Assembly (NCBI GenBank): GCA_020881915.1
Contig: JAJFPB010000010.1
Coordinates: forward strand, 186,001 to 250,000
Length of the DNA stretch: 64,000 nucleotides
Source: Paramyrothecium sp. XJ0827
Taxonomy: Eukaryota; Ascomycota; Sordariomycetes; Hypocreales; Stachybotryaceae
Direction of reading: 5' to 3'
The number at the start of each line of letters is the position of its first letter. Positions within the stretch are counted from its first letter, which is position 1. Under the pieces are notes generated by a model. It saw only the letters and a list, made by a program, of their open reading frames with translations, did no database searches and was not told where the DNA came from. Made by a program: the position numbers and the translations under genes. This document shows, piece by piece, positions 1-14,668 of this stretch.

Positions 1-2005
1 TACCTAGAGAATACTTAAAAGAAGTTATTTATATATACTATAAGTACCCCCTAATAGAATATTCTAGTATTTAGAAAATATATTAGATAATTTACTAAAC
101 TTATAATACCCCTAAACTAAGGAACTATATTATAAAATATATTAAGAAATATATAATATACTAAAAGGTAAAGATATTATAGTATAAATCTTATAGATTT
201 CTAAAATCCCTATTAGTACTAATCTAATTATAGAAATTAATTTTATAGGACTTTATTATAAAGTTACTATAATCTAAGAAACTAAGATTAAATAATAGCT
301 TTAATAGTATCTTTATTATTATTAATAGGCTTATAAAATTTATATATTTTATACCTTATAATAAAGTAATTAGTACTAAAATAATAATATACTATTTTAT
401 TAAATATATTATCTTATAATATAGATTACTAAAAGAAATTATCTTTAATAAATGAATTATATTTATATCTAAGTTCTAATAAGAACTAATAATATAACTT
501 AGTATTAATAATAAGCTAAGTATAACTTATTACCTACAAATAAATAAGTAAATAAAATATATAAATTAAATTATTAAAATATATTTATATTATTATATTA
601 ACTATAAGTAGAATAATTAAGCTAGGCTACTACTAATTATATAAATTATATATAATAAATAGAAGTTAGAAACTACCTAATAATTATCTTACTTTATAAA
701 TTATAAATTTAAATCTATATTTAAATAAGAAATTTAAACTAAAATAGCTAATAAAAAGAACTATAATTAAAGTATAAAATATAAAAATACTATATAATAT
801 ACTTAGAAAAGAAATCTCTTTTATTAAAAATAAAATATTTAAATTCTATAACTAAAAAAGATTAAATAAATTAATTTTTATAAAAAAATATAATTTATTT
901 ACTTAGAAAAAATATAAAAATAATATAATTAAGTAATAAATTAGATTTTAAAAAATTAGAATTATTCCTAATTATTAGAAATATTTCTAATATTATATAT
1001 AAATTATATTTACTTAATATAATAAAAATATATTTAATATTCTATATTATACTCTTAGAACTAGCTAAAGGTAATAACTTTATAGAAAATAGTATTAAAG
1101 TCTTATTAGAAGAACTAGAATATAAAATTAAGAGAATATTAATATAATAAATTAAAGAAAATAAAAGAATAATATATTTTATAAAATAGAAAAATTATAA
1201 TAATAGTAAAAATACTTAAGAACCCCTAGAATACCTAAAGAAAGTAAAGAAGAAGCTAAGGAAGTTCTAGCTATAGGTACTAGGCCTAAATCTATAAAAT
1301 TCTTCTCTAATTTAAAAGAAAACTAATCTATAGAACTAAAAATACTAATAATATTAAAATTATAAATAATTTAATACTTATAAGAATCTAAGGTAATAAA
1401 AAGATCTAAAGAAGACTTAATACTATTTTTCTTATTTAATTTTATTATTTTATAATAAAATAATTTATTACTATAATTCTTTATTTTTTAATAAATCTTC
1501 TAGATCTAAGATAACTAACTTACTACTTTAATAAGCTTAAATTAAAGTTTAATTAGATTCTTCTTAGCTTTTTTTTTCTTAGTATTTAATTTCTTTTACT
1601 AAGACTTTAATTAAGTTACTAAAAGAAATTAATAAGAAATATAAAAAAAATAAAAGAAATAACTTATAAATAGAAACTACTAAAATACTATTATAAGAAT
1701 ACCTATAATAAATATACTTTAAATAATAGAATAACCATAAGATTAGGATCTTATATTTCTTATTATACTTAAAATAATAAGTATATAATATATTAATAAG
1801 AATAGATTTCTTAATAATATAAAATAAAAGACTTAAATACTTAGTAGATTTCTTTAAAGGTTTTTTAATATAGCCTAATATAGTATTAGTATACTTATAA
1901 AAAAAGAAAATAAAAAGGGATTTATATATATAATAGGGATCTATAATCTTAAGTATATTTAATACTAGATTATAAGACTTAGCCTTAAAGAGAGAAGTAT
2001 TATAT
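1..2005 (+). mobile_element. RIP-degraded Ty3/gypsy retrotransposon, pol region (integrase) relic
   Basis: The stretch is more than 80% A+T with stops in every frame. Reading through stops on the plus strand around 300-390 gives IFIIINRLIKFIYFIPYNK, which matches the Ty3/gypsy integrase core pattern (ILVIVDRLTKxAxFIP) after C-to-T decay. At about 520-660 a decayed copy of the downstream YHPQTDGQTER block and the following helix can be followed. The same sequence recurs at 19,010-19,700 and 45,480-46,900, so this is a repeated element. An LTR follows at 2,006. The left part of the element lies outside the window. Assignment rests on motif reading only. Confidence 0.7.
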
Positions 2006-2611
2006 TATAATTTAATCTAAGATTATAACTAAGCTATAGAAGAATTATATAATACTATATATAAATATTATACTAGCCTTAAAACTACTAGCTATAGAAA
2101 GAGCTAGCTCTATATTATTAGTATAATCTAGGAGCTAATTACTAATATATTAATCTAAATATAATACTAATATAAAAGAAAGCTAGAATTAATAAACTAG
2201 AAATAAGAAATTAGAAATAAAACTATTTAGAATAAATAAGAATTTATATAAAAGAAGATTTCTATAAATAATAAAGAAACTATAAGAAATCTACTAATAT
2301 AGATTAATAGATTATAACTTTACTATAATCTAGTAAGTACTATTAGATTATAATTACTAGGTAATCTAGTACTCTAAGAAAAAGGAATTATATATATAGA
2401 TAGGAGATTCTATATATTATATCTAGATTAGAACTTACTAGCTATTAATAATATATAATTCCTAAGATATCCTTTAATTAGCTTCTAGAGATAAAGTCTT
2501 ATAAATTAGTAATAAGTAATCTATTACTTTAAGAAGGAACCCTATCCCTACATTAAATAATAAACCACAAAACTACCTACCCTATACTTAGGTTCAGGCC
2601 CGGTTATTATA
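2006..2611 (+). repeat. LTR of the gypsy element (606 bp), copy 1
   Basis: This 606 bp repeat starts TATAATTTAATC and ends CCCGGTTATTATA. Allowing for RIP this is a TGTAA...TTACA LTR boundary. Other copies are at 2,720-3,317 (598 bp), 48,249-49,878 (607 bp once the nested E11 is removed) and, inverted, 38,690-41,094. It follows a gypsy pol relic directly, as a 3' LTR should. Its last 100 bp are less mutated than the rest. Confidence 0.7.
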
Positions 2612-2719
2612 CTGCCACGGCGGCTTATATAGACCTACAATAAATATTATTATATAATAAGAACTTCATTTATATATCTTTATAGCTATAAGTAGGATTA
2701 AGTAGAATAGCTAATCTAT
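2612..2719 (+). repeat. 108-bp fragment from the left part of an E11 element between two LTRs
   Basis: The fragment begins CTGCCACGGCGGCTTATA and matches the segment about 80-190 bp inside the left end of the E11 copies at 21,734 and 24,461. It retains the CCACGGCGGC core that is destroyed in most copies. It sits exactly between two LTRs, so it is either a captured fragment or a recombination scar. Confidence 0.6.
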
Positions 2720-3317
2720 TATAACCTGACCCAAGGTTATAACTAAGCCATAGAAATATTATATAATATTATATATAAATACTATACTAGCCTTAGGACC
2801 TACTAGCCCCTAAGATAGACTAGCCTTTACATTACTAGTATAACTAATAGATTAGCCCCTAATATACTAGCCTAAGTAAGATATAAAAGAAGAACTAGAA
2901 GTAAGAGATTAGAAATAAAAAAATAAAAATAGGAAAATATTTAGTAGAAATAGAGATCTATATAGAAGAAGATTTTTATAAATAGTAATAGAAGTAAGAA
3001 AATATTACTAAAGGAAATTACTTTTTATAGTATTTCTTAAAGTATTATATATTATAATCTAAGAATTACTTTTTTTTATATTCTAAAAAAGAATTACTTA
3101 TATAAATAGAAGATTTTATATATTATATTTAAAGTAAAATCTACTAATTATTAATATTATATAATCTCTAAGATATTCTTTAATTAGCTTCTAAAGAAAA
3201 AGTCTTATAAATTAGTAATAAGTAATTTATTACTTTAAGAAAGAATTTTATTTTTTATATTAAATAATAAATTATAAAATTACTTATTTTATACTTAAAT
3301 TTAGATTTAATTATTAT
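2720..3317 (+). repeat. LTR of the gypsy element, copy 2 (598 bp)
   Basis: It starts TATAACCTGACCCAAGG (the least decayed version of the LTR start) and ends TTTAATTATTATA. It aligns along its full length with the LTR at 2,006-2,611. The first 250 bp are lightly mutated and the last 300 bp heavily, so RIP was uneven within one repeat. Confidence 0.7.
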
Positions 3318-4835
3318 ATATTAATAGCTCTTATTCTAAGATATATTATTTTCTTAAAGTAATACTTATAATTATAAAAGAAGATTCTAAGTTCTCTATA
3401 TTTACTACTAAGAGTAAAAGTAAAATTAAATAACTATTATTTAAAATCTTCTTTAGAAATAATATTAAAATCAAAGACCTAAATAAGAAATCTAATAATA
3501 ACTTTAATAATAAGAAGAATTAAGAAATTAAAATACTTAAGTAATAAATTTAAATTTTTATAATTAAAATTAATTAAATCTAAATTAATATAATTATAAT
3601 AGTAATTAAATTCTATAAAATTAATTACCTTAAGAATACTATTACTTAATTTAAGTAATAGCTATAAGAGATTACTAATCTTAATTTCTATATAAATTAG
3701 AGTACTAAGATCTAATTTAAAAAACTTCTAAATATATAAAATATTAAAAAATATAAAAAGAAATTAAATATAATTATTAAATTATATAAATCTAAATCCT
3801 TTAATAGAAGTTCTTATAAGCTTTAAGAGTTTTTTATAGTACTTAGAGCTTACTTTTTATATTTTTTTAATATTTTTAATATAAATAAGAAATAAATTAA
3901 ATTTATAGCTTAAAGCTTAAAAAGTAATATCTTTATTTAATTTAAATCTATATTTTAAAATTATATTACTAAATCTATAATTAAATATAAAAAGAATATA
4001 AAGAAGATCTTTTATAATTTTAATAAATTTAAAAAATATATTAAAAAATCTTTAGTATTATAAATAAAATCTAAGAAGTAAAATAAGATCTTAATAAAAT
4101 AATATAAATAAAATACTATATTAGCTTTATAGCTTAATTTAAGTAAATTATTTCTAAATTAAAATAAATTAAAAAAGTCTATAAGAAGATCTTCTATAAT
4201 AAATATAAAAAAAAAAAGAAATAAACTTATTAAAATTAAATAATTTAAATATTTATTAGAAAAATATATATATAAAATAATTAAGATTAATAAATATAAC
4301 TTTAAATATAAGAGAAGAAGAAAATAATATAAAAATACCTTATATATTAAGTATAATATAAATAACTTAAAGTAATAAAAACAAATAAATATCTTCTATA
4401 GAACTAAATCTAGCTTTATAAAGCTAAAAGTAATTTAAAAAGTAAATATTATTTATTATAATTATAGTAAAAAAGAATATTTTTCTTTAAAAATATTAAT
4501 AATCTAAATAAAACTAGTTTTAAAGAAAAGAAAGATTTACTTTAATTACTAAAAATAAGTTATAATTAAATAAAATTATTATAATTTATATACTTAAAAT
4601 AATAAAATATACTAAGATTATATTATTATAATTAGATTAGAACTATAGATATAAAATATATTTATAAGATTATTAATATATAAGAAATCTTAAAGAAGTA
4701 ATAAGAAATATAATAAAAAGTAATTATATATAAGAAATCCTAAATACTTAATTATAGAAATAAATACTAAGCTTTAAAGACTTTAATATTATTATTAATA
4801 ATATATTAAGTAAAAATAATAATTTATTCTTAGAG
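3318..4835. other. AT-rich relic, probably LTR-element internal (gag-side) sequence
   Basis: There is no open frame. Plus-strand readings are rich in Lys, Asn and Ile, and the stretch follows an LTR directly, so it may be the 5' internal part of the gypsy element. No diagnostic motif is visible. Confidence 0.35.
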
Positions 4836-7800
4836 AACTTATATTATATATAATATTAAATATAATATAAAGGCTACTAAATATAACTAAAGAAAAAATA
4901 AATATATTATAAGAAAAAAATAAACTTAAGATCTAATAATAATATTTAGTTAAGATTAATATATTTAGTACTACTAGTATTAATTTTAGCCTTTTATAAA
5001 TTAGATTTAGTAATTTATAAAGTATAATATAATAAGTACTACTTATATAAAAGAAGATTACTATCCCTAGTAATATAAAAGAAATCTTTTTATAAATCTA
5101 TTTTAAATCTACTTCTATTTAGTATTTTAATTACTAATACTATTTTATTTAAAGATATTAAAGAAGCTATTAGTAGTCTTATAATTATTACCTATTTTAA
5201 TTAAAGTTAAGTTATCTCTACCTAATATAGAACTTATTTTATTTAGTATTAAAGTTATTAGTAGGTTTTTAATATAAATTATATAGTATTTCTAATTAAA
5301 TTATTATTTTATTAGTATATTAGTTCTCCTAGGTACTAAGAATAAAAGACCTATTATTACTACTATTACTAAGGTTATATAATAGATTATATAATTAACT
5401 TAATTACTATAGTAGCTTATATAGACTTATATTAAATAGTATATATTATTATATAATAAGAATTTACTTCTTAGAGAATAAATATTATTAATTAAAATAA
5501 ATTAAACTTATCTAATTATCTCCTATAATAGGAAGAGCTTTAGGGACTCTAGCCTTTTCTAATCTCTTTATTATACTCTTAAATAGCTTCCTATTAGCCT
5601 TACTAGATTTCTTATTCTTAGATTAATTAGCTATATCTTAGATATAACTTAGTTCTTATTTCTTAGCTAGATCTATAGTACTTTTCTTTAATTACTAGAT
5701 CTTATTAATAATTAAGTTATCTTTAATATCTCCCTTAGCTATAACTTAGGCTTCTATATATTAATTTAATTAGTATATAGAAATAGTTTAAAGGCTTATA
5801 GTCTTTAAGGGTCCTTACCTATAGGCTTTAAAGTAAATTCTAGCTTCTTAAGAGATATCTTAAGGATTAATTATTATAATAAATTAGGTAGCTCTTCTAG
5901 TATTAGTATTAGTAATAAATAGAGATTTTAGCTATAATAAGGTAAGATATAAGTAGATTTTTATACTACTATTCTTTAAATAACTTTATTATAGTAATTT
6001 AATTTAACTTTCTTAAGGCTAAATAATATATATTACTAAAGAACTTAGTATTATTAACTTTAGCTTTATTACTAGTATTACTATAATTATAGCTATAAGA
6101 TTTATTTAGATATATTTAATAAAGATTTTAGTAGTATAGTAATATCTTAATAGCTCTATTAAGTTCTTATTAAAATAAATAGCTTAAGTCTTATAAGTAC
6201 CTATAGTATATTATATTTATTATAAATATCTTTATTATTAACTTTATTATTATTATATCTAAGATTCTAGGTATTAGATCTCCCTATTAAATTATTTTTA
6301 TTATATTTAGGTCCTTATTTAAAATTCTTAAATTTAGGTTATTTTAATAAATTCCTTAATTAATATATTAGATCTCTTAGTAAGCTATTAGAATTTAGTT
6401 ACTAGGCTTCTAGAACTAAATATAGTTATAATAATTCTATTTACTATTATAAGCTAGATCCTTAGTTTAGTTTTAATAGTAATTACCTTAGATTTAATTA
6501 TTTTAAGAATAATTTTACTAATTTTCTTATTAAAAATACCTTATATAGCTTTAGTAGCTATTATATTTACTTATATTACTATTACTATTACCTTATTTAT
6601 ATTAATCTTAGTTTTAAGAAATTAGTTTATAATTTATTTTTTTATTTTAGTAACTTTAATATTAGTTTTATTAAAAGCTTTATATAAGGTAATTAATTTA
6701 ATAGTTATATATTCTAAGTTAGTTAGAGCTTTTTCTATTATAATAATAGTACTAATTCTAATTTCTATAGTAGAGGATCTAATTTATTAATTAATAGTGC
6801 CTTTATTATACTCTAGAATATATACTAGATCTAGCTACTTAATATAACTAAGGTAATTAGCTATAGTTATATTTAGTACTTTATATAGATCTATTATATA
6901 GATTATAATTATATTAATAGCTATTAGAAATTTACTTATTTAATAAATAAATATATTTTAGTTAGTAATATATTTATTCTTTAATTAAGTTACTATTATA
7001 TTCTTATATATATTTTTAAGATTTAAATAAGCTTAGTCTTAAAAGTAGTTCTATTTCTTTCTAGGCTATTTTTAGTATTAAGAATATATATTTAAATTTT
7101 ATAATAAAATTAATCCTTAGTAGTATTATAGTAATTAGATTCTATAATTAAGTAACTATTTTTAATAAATTTAAGAGCTAAAGTAATAAAAATATTATTA
7201 ATAGTTTATTACTTCTTATAACTCTCTTTTCTATTTATTTATATATATATCTAATTTTACTATTTCTTCTTATTATTAAGTAATTTATTAATTATATTAT
7301 TACTAAGTATTTATTTAAATATCTTTATTTAATATTATATTAATTTTATTACTAATTATATTCTTTTTATTTACTTTCTTTTATAATTAAAGCTACTATA
7401 AGAGATTACTAAAGTAATCTTAAATAGATCTTCCCTATTATTAGTTTTAGTAGATTATTTACTTTTCTTAGTATTCTATTAAGCTTATTTCTTAAGTATA
7501 GCTATATATTTAAGTTAAATATATATAGAAATTACTATAATTATAATAGTTCTATAGATTTTAGATATATTATATAGTATAATACTACTAATTATATTCT
7601 TATTATAGTTATTAATTAGTAATTTAATAACTTTAAATTTAGTAATTTAAATATAAAGAATATTCTATTTAATATTAGGTTTATTAATTAATATATTCTT
7701 AAGATAGGCTTAGCTAGTAATAATAATCTCCTTATTAAATAAGATCTTATTAGTAGTTTTTTTAATTCTTTTTATCTTAAAATTAAAATTAATAAAAACT

Positions 7801-10800
7801 AATTAACTTAAGAAAATTAATTATTTAATATAATTAAATTATTTAATATTATTATAGAAAGTAATAAATATCTTTTTATAGTTATTATTAGAAAAGTTAT
7901 TATTCTTTATATATTTAGTAGCTTCCTTTATTTCCTAGTATATAATAAAGAATTAATATAATCTAATTACTAAATAATTATAGTCTTTAAAGAGAAGTAA
8001 TATATTTTTAGGGCTATTATTATTACTAGTAAATATAATCTTAGAACTATTAGAATTATATTTTTTATTATTACTTTTACTTTTCTTATTATTAGTAGTA
8101 CCTAATTAATAATTATTCTAATTAATATAATCTATTAAAGAATCTATTTTCTCTATTTTCTATAGTACTAGATTTAATATTAGTAGGTTATTTCTAAGCT
8201 ATAATATATATTTATTTATAATTTCTATATTATTCTTATTTATTAATATATTAGATTTACTTTTATTAATATTAAGGAATATTTAATTAAGAAAATTAAG
8301 AGATTTAAATAGAAATAGCTCTATATTTATCTTAAAGAACTTTAGATCTATAGAGTTATTTATAGCTATATTATTATTATCTTAGAAATTACTATAATTT
8401 AAGGTATTCTTTATTATATTAATTATAATTTAGTTCCTATTTAGGGCTAATTTTATTATAATAAGTATAGATCTTATTTTAGTAATACTAAATCTATAAA
8501 ATAAGGTAATATATTTATATATTATTAGATTTATATATAAAGGTAGATTTATTTATAGGAGTATAAATATATATATAAATTACTAGATTTAATTTTAGTA
8601 ATTATATAAAAATCTTAATAATAATATAAAAGGAAGATTTAATTTTTTATTTTAGCTATTAATTATAAAATAATAAGTTATAAGGAAATATTAAATTTAA
8701 TAAGTTTTAATTATATTTATTATAAAAAAGATAGATTTAATATATAAAATAGGTATTATTTTTCTTTATATTACTTATTTATTAAAAATAAATACTAGAT
8801 CTATATATTCTTTAGCTATATATAGCTAGTAATATATCTAAACTAAGCCTTTATTTAAAAGAATATTTATTAATTTAAGCTAATATTTTCTTTATATATC
8901 TAAATAAGATTAAATATAGTTTTAGTTATTTCTATTTTAATAATCTAGTTATTATTTTTAGCTATAAACCCTTTTTAGTAAATTAGGTATTTTATACTTA
9001 GTTTTTAACTATATTTATTTTTATAATACTATATAATATATTTAATTTCCTATTAATTACTTCTATTTTAGCTATTTACTTCTATTAATCTAGGTAATAA
9101 TTACTATTTATTAAAAAGATTAGATCCTTATATTAGTTTCTATAAATATATTACTAAGATTACTAAGTAAATCTTCTATATATATAAAGAATCTAGCTTA
9201 AATACTTATAAATATATCTTCTAAAGAATTATATATAGCCTAGTTTTTATTAAGAATTATTTATATTTAGACTTTTTAAATAAGTAGTAGTTTTTATAAA
9301 ATTAAAGATATATTATATTACTTTTTTTATATATTAGAGAATTTATATTTTATATTATATTTAATTTTAGTTAATAAGATTATAATATTAAGTAGATATT
9401 ATATCTTCTAATAGCCTACTTATTTTATTATTTTAATTATTTTATTTATAAATTTAATATTATTCTAAATTAATTTAATAAAGATATTTATAACTAATAG
9501 TAATTAGAACCTAAGAATTAATTAATTAAGTAATTTTCTTATTATTTCTAACTTTATATTATTAAGATTATATTATAGGGCTAGTAATAAATTAATTTAT
9601 AAAGTATTTAAATCTATTATTATATAATACTAAATTACTATTTCTATTATTTAATTTTTATATTCTAAGATTCTATTTATTTATAGATAATAAGTTACTA
9701 ATATAAGAAGTTTAATTTCTAGGCTAGTAAATAAGATAGTTTATAAAATAAATATAAATTTAAGATCTTAGTTACTAATAATATATTTTAGAATTCCTTA
9801 ACCTTAAATTAGTAAATTTTAAAGTAATATTATTATTTAATTCTTTACTTTATATATTAAATACTTTATAAGAAGTATTATTTTCTTTAAAAAAAGATAA
9901 TTAATATTATATAAGAAATCTAGCTTAGTATAATTTAATATTTTTTAATATAACTTTATTAATTTTACTTCTAGTATATTAATTATAAAATCTATTACTA
10001 TTATATAATAAGATTATAAAATAGCCTTAATTAACTAAAGCTCTTCTAAAGCTAATCTTCTATTTATTAAATTCTCTTAATATAAAGAGTAGTAATTAAT
10101 ATAAATTTAAATTAAATAATTTATTTTTTTAAAGTATATTAATAATAGCTTAGATTTTATTTTAGTAGTACTAAAGTAATATTTCTTATTATAAGTAATT
10201 ATAAGTAATAATAAAATAATTAAATTTAGTATATAAAATCTTAAGATCTCTTAGTAATTCTTATAATATAGTAATCTATTCTTTAATAGGGCCTAGGGCC
10301 TAATTAGGACTTATATTTTATATTTCTATTATATAAATTTCTAATTTTAAGTTTTATAAACTTAAATAGCTCTTATAATTTATATATACTAATAATCTAT
10401 TTTATATTTATTTAATATTACTTACTTTAGTACTAAATCTATTATAGCTTCTATTAATAAGTATATTAGAAAGTTAATTTTAGTTTCTAGCTTATTAAAT
10501 CTAGATTTCTATATATCCCTATAAATAGATTTTTTTTATAGGTAATTTAAATAATATATCTAAAGTAATATTAAGTATTTTAAATATATAGAAAATATAA
10601 AAACTAAATTATAAGAGGTAGTTTATAATATTAATAAGTTTTATATTAGTTTTATTAAGATTTATTATTATAAGGAAAATATATATAAGAATTCCCTTAG
10701 TAGTAATATAATTAGTAATAATATTAATTATATATTAATTAAATTAGATTATTTTTTAGAGCTTATAAATTACTTATATTATAGTAATAATCTTAGTTTC

Positions 10801-11710
10801 TATAGATCTATATTATTTCTTAATTTCTAAAATTAATTTAAATATAAATAATATTAATTATAATTATATTATAAAAACTTTCTTTCTTAAGATACTAAAA
10901 CTATTCTAGGTACCTATAAATTAAAATATAAATAAACTAAATCTATTTTTATATATATTAATTTTAAAAAATAATAATTTAATTAGATTATAATATTAAA
11001 GAAAAAACTAGGTAATAAGAAAACTTTATATATTTTAAAATAAATTTAGCTATATTTCTATTAGTTTAAATTCTAGTTTTTATATTTATTTTTTCTTTAT
11101 TAGTTTTAATATTCTTATAAGTAATATTTCTATTTTTTAAGTTAATTATAATAATATATTTTTCTATTACTAAAGTAACTTAATATATATATATTATATT
11201 AGGGAATACTATTTTATAAGTATTTAGTTATTTTAATATAGATCTTAAGTTCTAAGAGATTATTTAAGAAAATAAGCTTCTAGAAGATCTAGATCTTATT
11301 ATTAGTTTTAGTTATTTTATTACTATTAATTAGAAATCTAAGTAGCTTTATTACTAATTATATTATAAAGGATTTTTCTACTAATATATAAATTCTATTT
11401 TTATTTAAAATCTATAATATATTATATAAGTATTTAAAGTAGTTTTTCTTAGTTTTAAAAAATATAATAATATTATTAATAGAGATCTATATAAAGTATT
11501 AATATTTTAGGAAGATTCTATTTATAAATCTTTATATAAAACTTAATAAATTATCAAATCCTATTAATATTATATTAAATACTTTAAGCTCTTTATTAAA
11601 TATAATTACTATTCTTTCTTAGTATAATCTATATATAGAAAGCTAATAGAAAAATCCTATTATATTAAATATTAAATAAAACCTTTTTCTATAAGTATTT
11701 ACTATTAACG
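4836..11710. mobile_element. RIP-degraded long repeat block B, with an E11 copy nested at 5,324-6,360
   Basis: This block of about 5.8 kb (without the E11 insertion) has close copies at 32,220-38,690 (interrupted by a Fot1-like element and an E11 copy) and 41,365-42,951, and a fragment at 15,260-15,470. It is clearly a transposable element because it is multi-copy and RIP-mutated. I see no open frame and could not assign a superfamily from stop-ridden translation of either strand. Confidence 0.6.
5324..6360 (+). mobile_element. E11 element, copy 1 (1,037 bp)
   Basis: The left end is TTCTCCTAGG and the right end ATTCCTTAAT. Flanks are TAGTATATTAG (5,313-5,323) and TAATATATTAG (6,361-6,371), an 11-bp target-site duplication differing by one transition. 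The matching uninterrupted site is at about 41,813-41,830 in the third copy of block B. The copy is heavily RIP-mutated. Confidence 0.8.
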
Positions 11711-13568
11711 TACATACATAACAAGTGAATTAACATAACAAATAGATCAAAAATCCTAACCACTAGGATAGTAATCTTAATAAAAACATAATAGACTATT
11801 TAATTAATTAAAACTAATTACTATACTCTTGCCCAGAGACCTCTATCTCTGCCTTGTATATTCGAATATTATGCCCTGTCTTGCTGCAAATGCCATAGCG
11901 CCTTGGCCTTGGTTGCGATGACCTCCCTTGACCGCCTCTTCTCAACAATTCGGCCACTACCTGACTATCTACTTCTATTTGATTAATTAATGCCTGACCT
12001 TTGTCTATAGTTATTGTCCCTCTATTACGTAGGCGTTTCTTTTTTCCCCTCCGGCGCCGGCTTAGTATTGCATTTGCCTCTCGAAGATCCTTAATCTCTG
12101 ACTCTAATAGAGCTATTCTATAGATAATTGCCTTTGTTCCCTTAGAAAAAGACTTTAATGCATTAATAATTGATGCTAGAGAACTGCTCTTATGTCTTCT
12201 AATTTATCTCTTAATGAATTTAAATTAAGATTCGGTTTCTCTTACTATCTTTGGGGTTTATAAGGTCTAAGGGGTAGGAAGCTCTGGCTCATTTATAGCA
12301 GGCATTAGAGTTCATAATTAAATATTAAGCTTCGAGATTATATAGTTTACATCTAAAGAAGTAAGTCTAGCTCCTTTAAAGTCTCCCTAAATATTCGATT
12401 TAGTTATTATAACTTAATATATATTGTAGAAGGCAGGAAAGAACTTAGTCTTGGAAATATATATTATAGAGCATTTAATTAAATACTTTATTTCTTAATT
12501 ATAAGCCTTCTTAAGCGGCCTAAAGTAGCCTATATTAAGTAACTAGAGTAAATAAGATAAATAAGATAGCATATAGAGTGTAATAATCTTATTCTCCTTA
12601 TAGAAATCCTTAAAAGCGACCAAATAGTAGCTCTTATGCCTATTAAGGATTAGAAGATAATAGGTACTATTTAATCTTTTAATTAAATACTAATTAAAGT
12701 ACTTTAGCTACTAGAGGCCTATTTTATTATTGGTCTAGCTATTTTTAGTGGTTATAATAGCCTAATTACCTAGGAGATTACTTTTGTAATACTAGCTAGA
12801 GAGGTAATATTGGCCTGCAATAATAATGAATAGCGGCAGCGCCTACCCTTTAGTATTAATTAATTTAATTGCTATAACCTACTTATAGTTTCTAGGCTAG
12901 ATCTTTTTAGGGCTTATATGCCTTTCTATGTCTATAATAACTATCCCACTTATAATAATGCCTATTATAAAGCCTATTTTATTAAAGTTATATATATTAT
13001 TTGATCTTATACTATACTTTGCGATTGTATTTGCTATAAGCTTAAACCACGTGTTTATTGCGATTAGATCTTTGTATTTAGCCCTCTGGTAGTTATATCT
13101 ACAAAAGAAATGCGTTCTGAGCTCTGGTTGCCGCTTAATAAAATTCGAGGCCCATTATGGCCCAATAGGAGGCATATCTCGCTTAGTAAGCAATTAATTT
13201 ACTATATCTTTAATACCACAAAGCCAGGGAGGAAATCCTCACATATCTAGATCAAGGATATATTGAACTATTATCTATTCCTCAAGATCAAATAGTTTAT
13301 GTAAATTAGCCTTAGTATTATATTAAGAAGGTATATCTTGCTTGTGATTATGTAGGCTTGAGAATGGGATCTTGTAGATCTGTGCTATATATTGTAGGCT
13401 TAATTTTGGATTAGATTAAAGGGCATGAAGTGCAAGAATAATATTAGGCTTATTATTAGAGTTTGGTATCTTAAATTGTTGAGAATTAATTAATGAAATG
13501 GTTAGGTTATAGATTGAGGGATTTTTGATCTATTTGTTATATTAATCTACTTGTTATATATGTATGTT
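11711..13568 (-). mobile_element. Fot1/pogo-like DNA transposon, copy 1
   Basis: Imperfect terminal inverted repeats of about 45 bp are visible: ACATACATAACAAGTG...AGATCAAAAATCC on the left and its inverse near 13,520-13,568. Inside is a minus-strand Fot1/pogo transposase relic. Length is about 1.86 kb, usual for Fot1 elements. Much of the interior keeps C and G, so this copy was hit less by RIP than its relatives at 33,683, 39,205 and 42,952. Confidence 0.8.
11815..13480 (-). pseudogene. Fot1/pogo family DDE transposase, degraded
   Basis: Minus-strand reading through stops gives, in order: a decayed helix-turn-helix region with LDLDMRGFPP (the typical Fot1 block), then KRQPELRTHFFCRYNYQRA, then YNFNKIGFIIG (the region of the first catalytic Asp, decayed), and a C-terminal zinc-knuckle-like tail RRYGICSKTGHNIR before a TAG at 11,815. 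These blocks occur in this order in Fot1/pogo (DDE_1) transposases, which cut and paste at TA sites. Many stops make it inactive. The true start cannot be placed. Confidence 0.75.
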
Positions 13569-13628
13569 ATATTAAATTAATTTAGTAGGGGGTATATATT
13601 AGGAATAGTAATATTATTAAGTAATTAT

Positions 13629-14655
13629 TCCTTCTAAGTACTAAGAATAAAAGAGCTATTATTACTACTATTACTAAGATTATATAATAGATTATATAAT
13701 TAGCTTAATTACTATAGTAGCTTATATAGACTTATATATAATATATATTATTATATTATAAAAAGTTTATTTATATTATTAATTTAAATAAGTTAGATTT
13801 ACTTAACTATTTACTATAATAATAAGAGCTTAGTAAGTCTTACTATTTTTACTATTTATAATAAAAGGCCTCTAGGAATATATTCTAGATTATTAGATCT
13901 CCTTAGTTAAATACTTTATTTTTTTTTATACTTCTTTTAATCTTTAGATTATAGGTCTTATTTTTTAAGAAATATAATTTATTTTTAAATTTACTTAGAT
14001 TGTTCTTTATTTTATTAAAGTTAGTTTTCTTTTATAGCTCTTAAGCTATATTATAACTTATATTTACCTTTATATTTACTTTAGTTATTTTAAGATCTTC
14101 TTAGATATTAGTTAGTATTTAGCTTTATTACTAGGGCTTTCTTTATATAAGGGATCTTATTTATTAAGTATTACTCTAGATTTAATATAAAAAGGTCTTA
14201 CTAAATATTAGGATTATAGGAAGTACTTCTTACTTTAGTGTTCTTAATAAAGAATAAGATCTATAGGAGATTTTAATTATAATAAAGCAGTAGGGGATAA
14301 GTAGATTTTTATATTACTATTCTTTAAGTAATTTAACTTAACTTTATTAAGGCAAATAATATATATTACTATAGAACTTAAGTATTAACTTTAGCTTTAC
14401 TACTAATATTACTATAGCTACAGCTATAAGATCTTAGTAATATAGTAATATCTTAATAGCTCTATTAAGTTCCTATTAGAATAAATAACTTAAGTCTTAT
14501 AAGTACTTATAGTATATTATATATCTTTATTACTAACTTTATTATTATTATATCTAAGGTTCTAGGTATTAAATCTCCCTATTAAATTATTTTTATTATA
14601 TTTATATTCCTATTTAATATTCTTAAATTTAGGTTATTTTAATAAATTTCTTAAT
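13629..14655 (+). mobile_element. E11 element, copy 2 (1,027 bp)
   Basis: The left end is TCCTTCTAAG and the right end AATTTCTTAAT. Flanks TAAGTAATTAT and TAAGTAATATA agree at 8 of 11 positions, so a target duplication is likely but decayed. The copy is RIP-mutated throughout and sits between a Fot1-like element and a MITE. Confidence 0.7.
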
Positions 14656-14668
14656 TAAGTAATATAAA

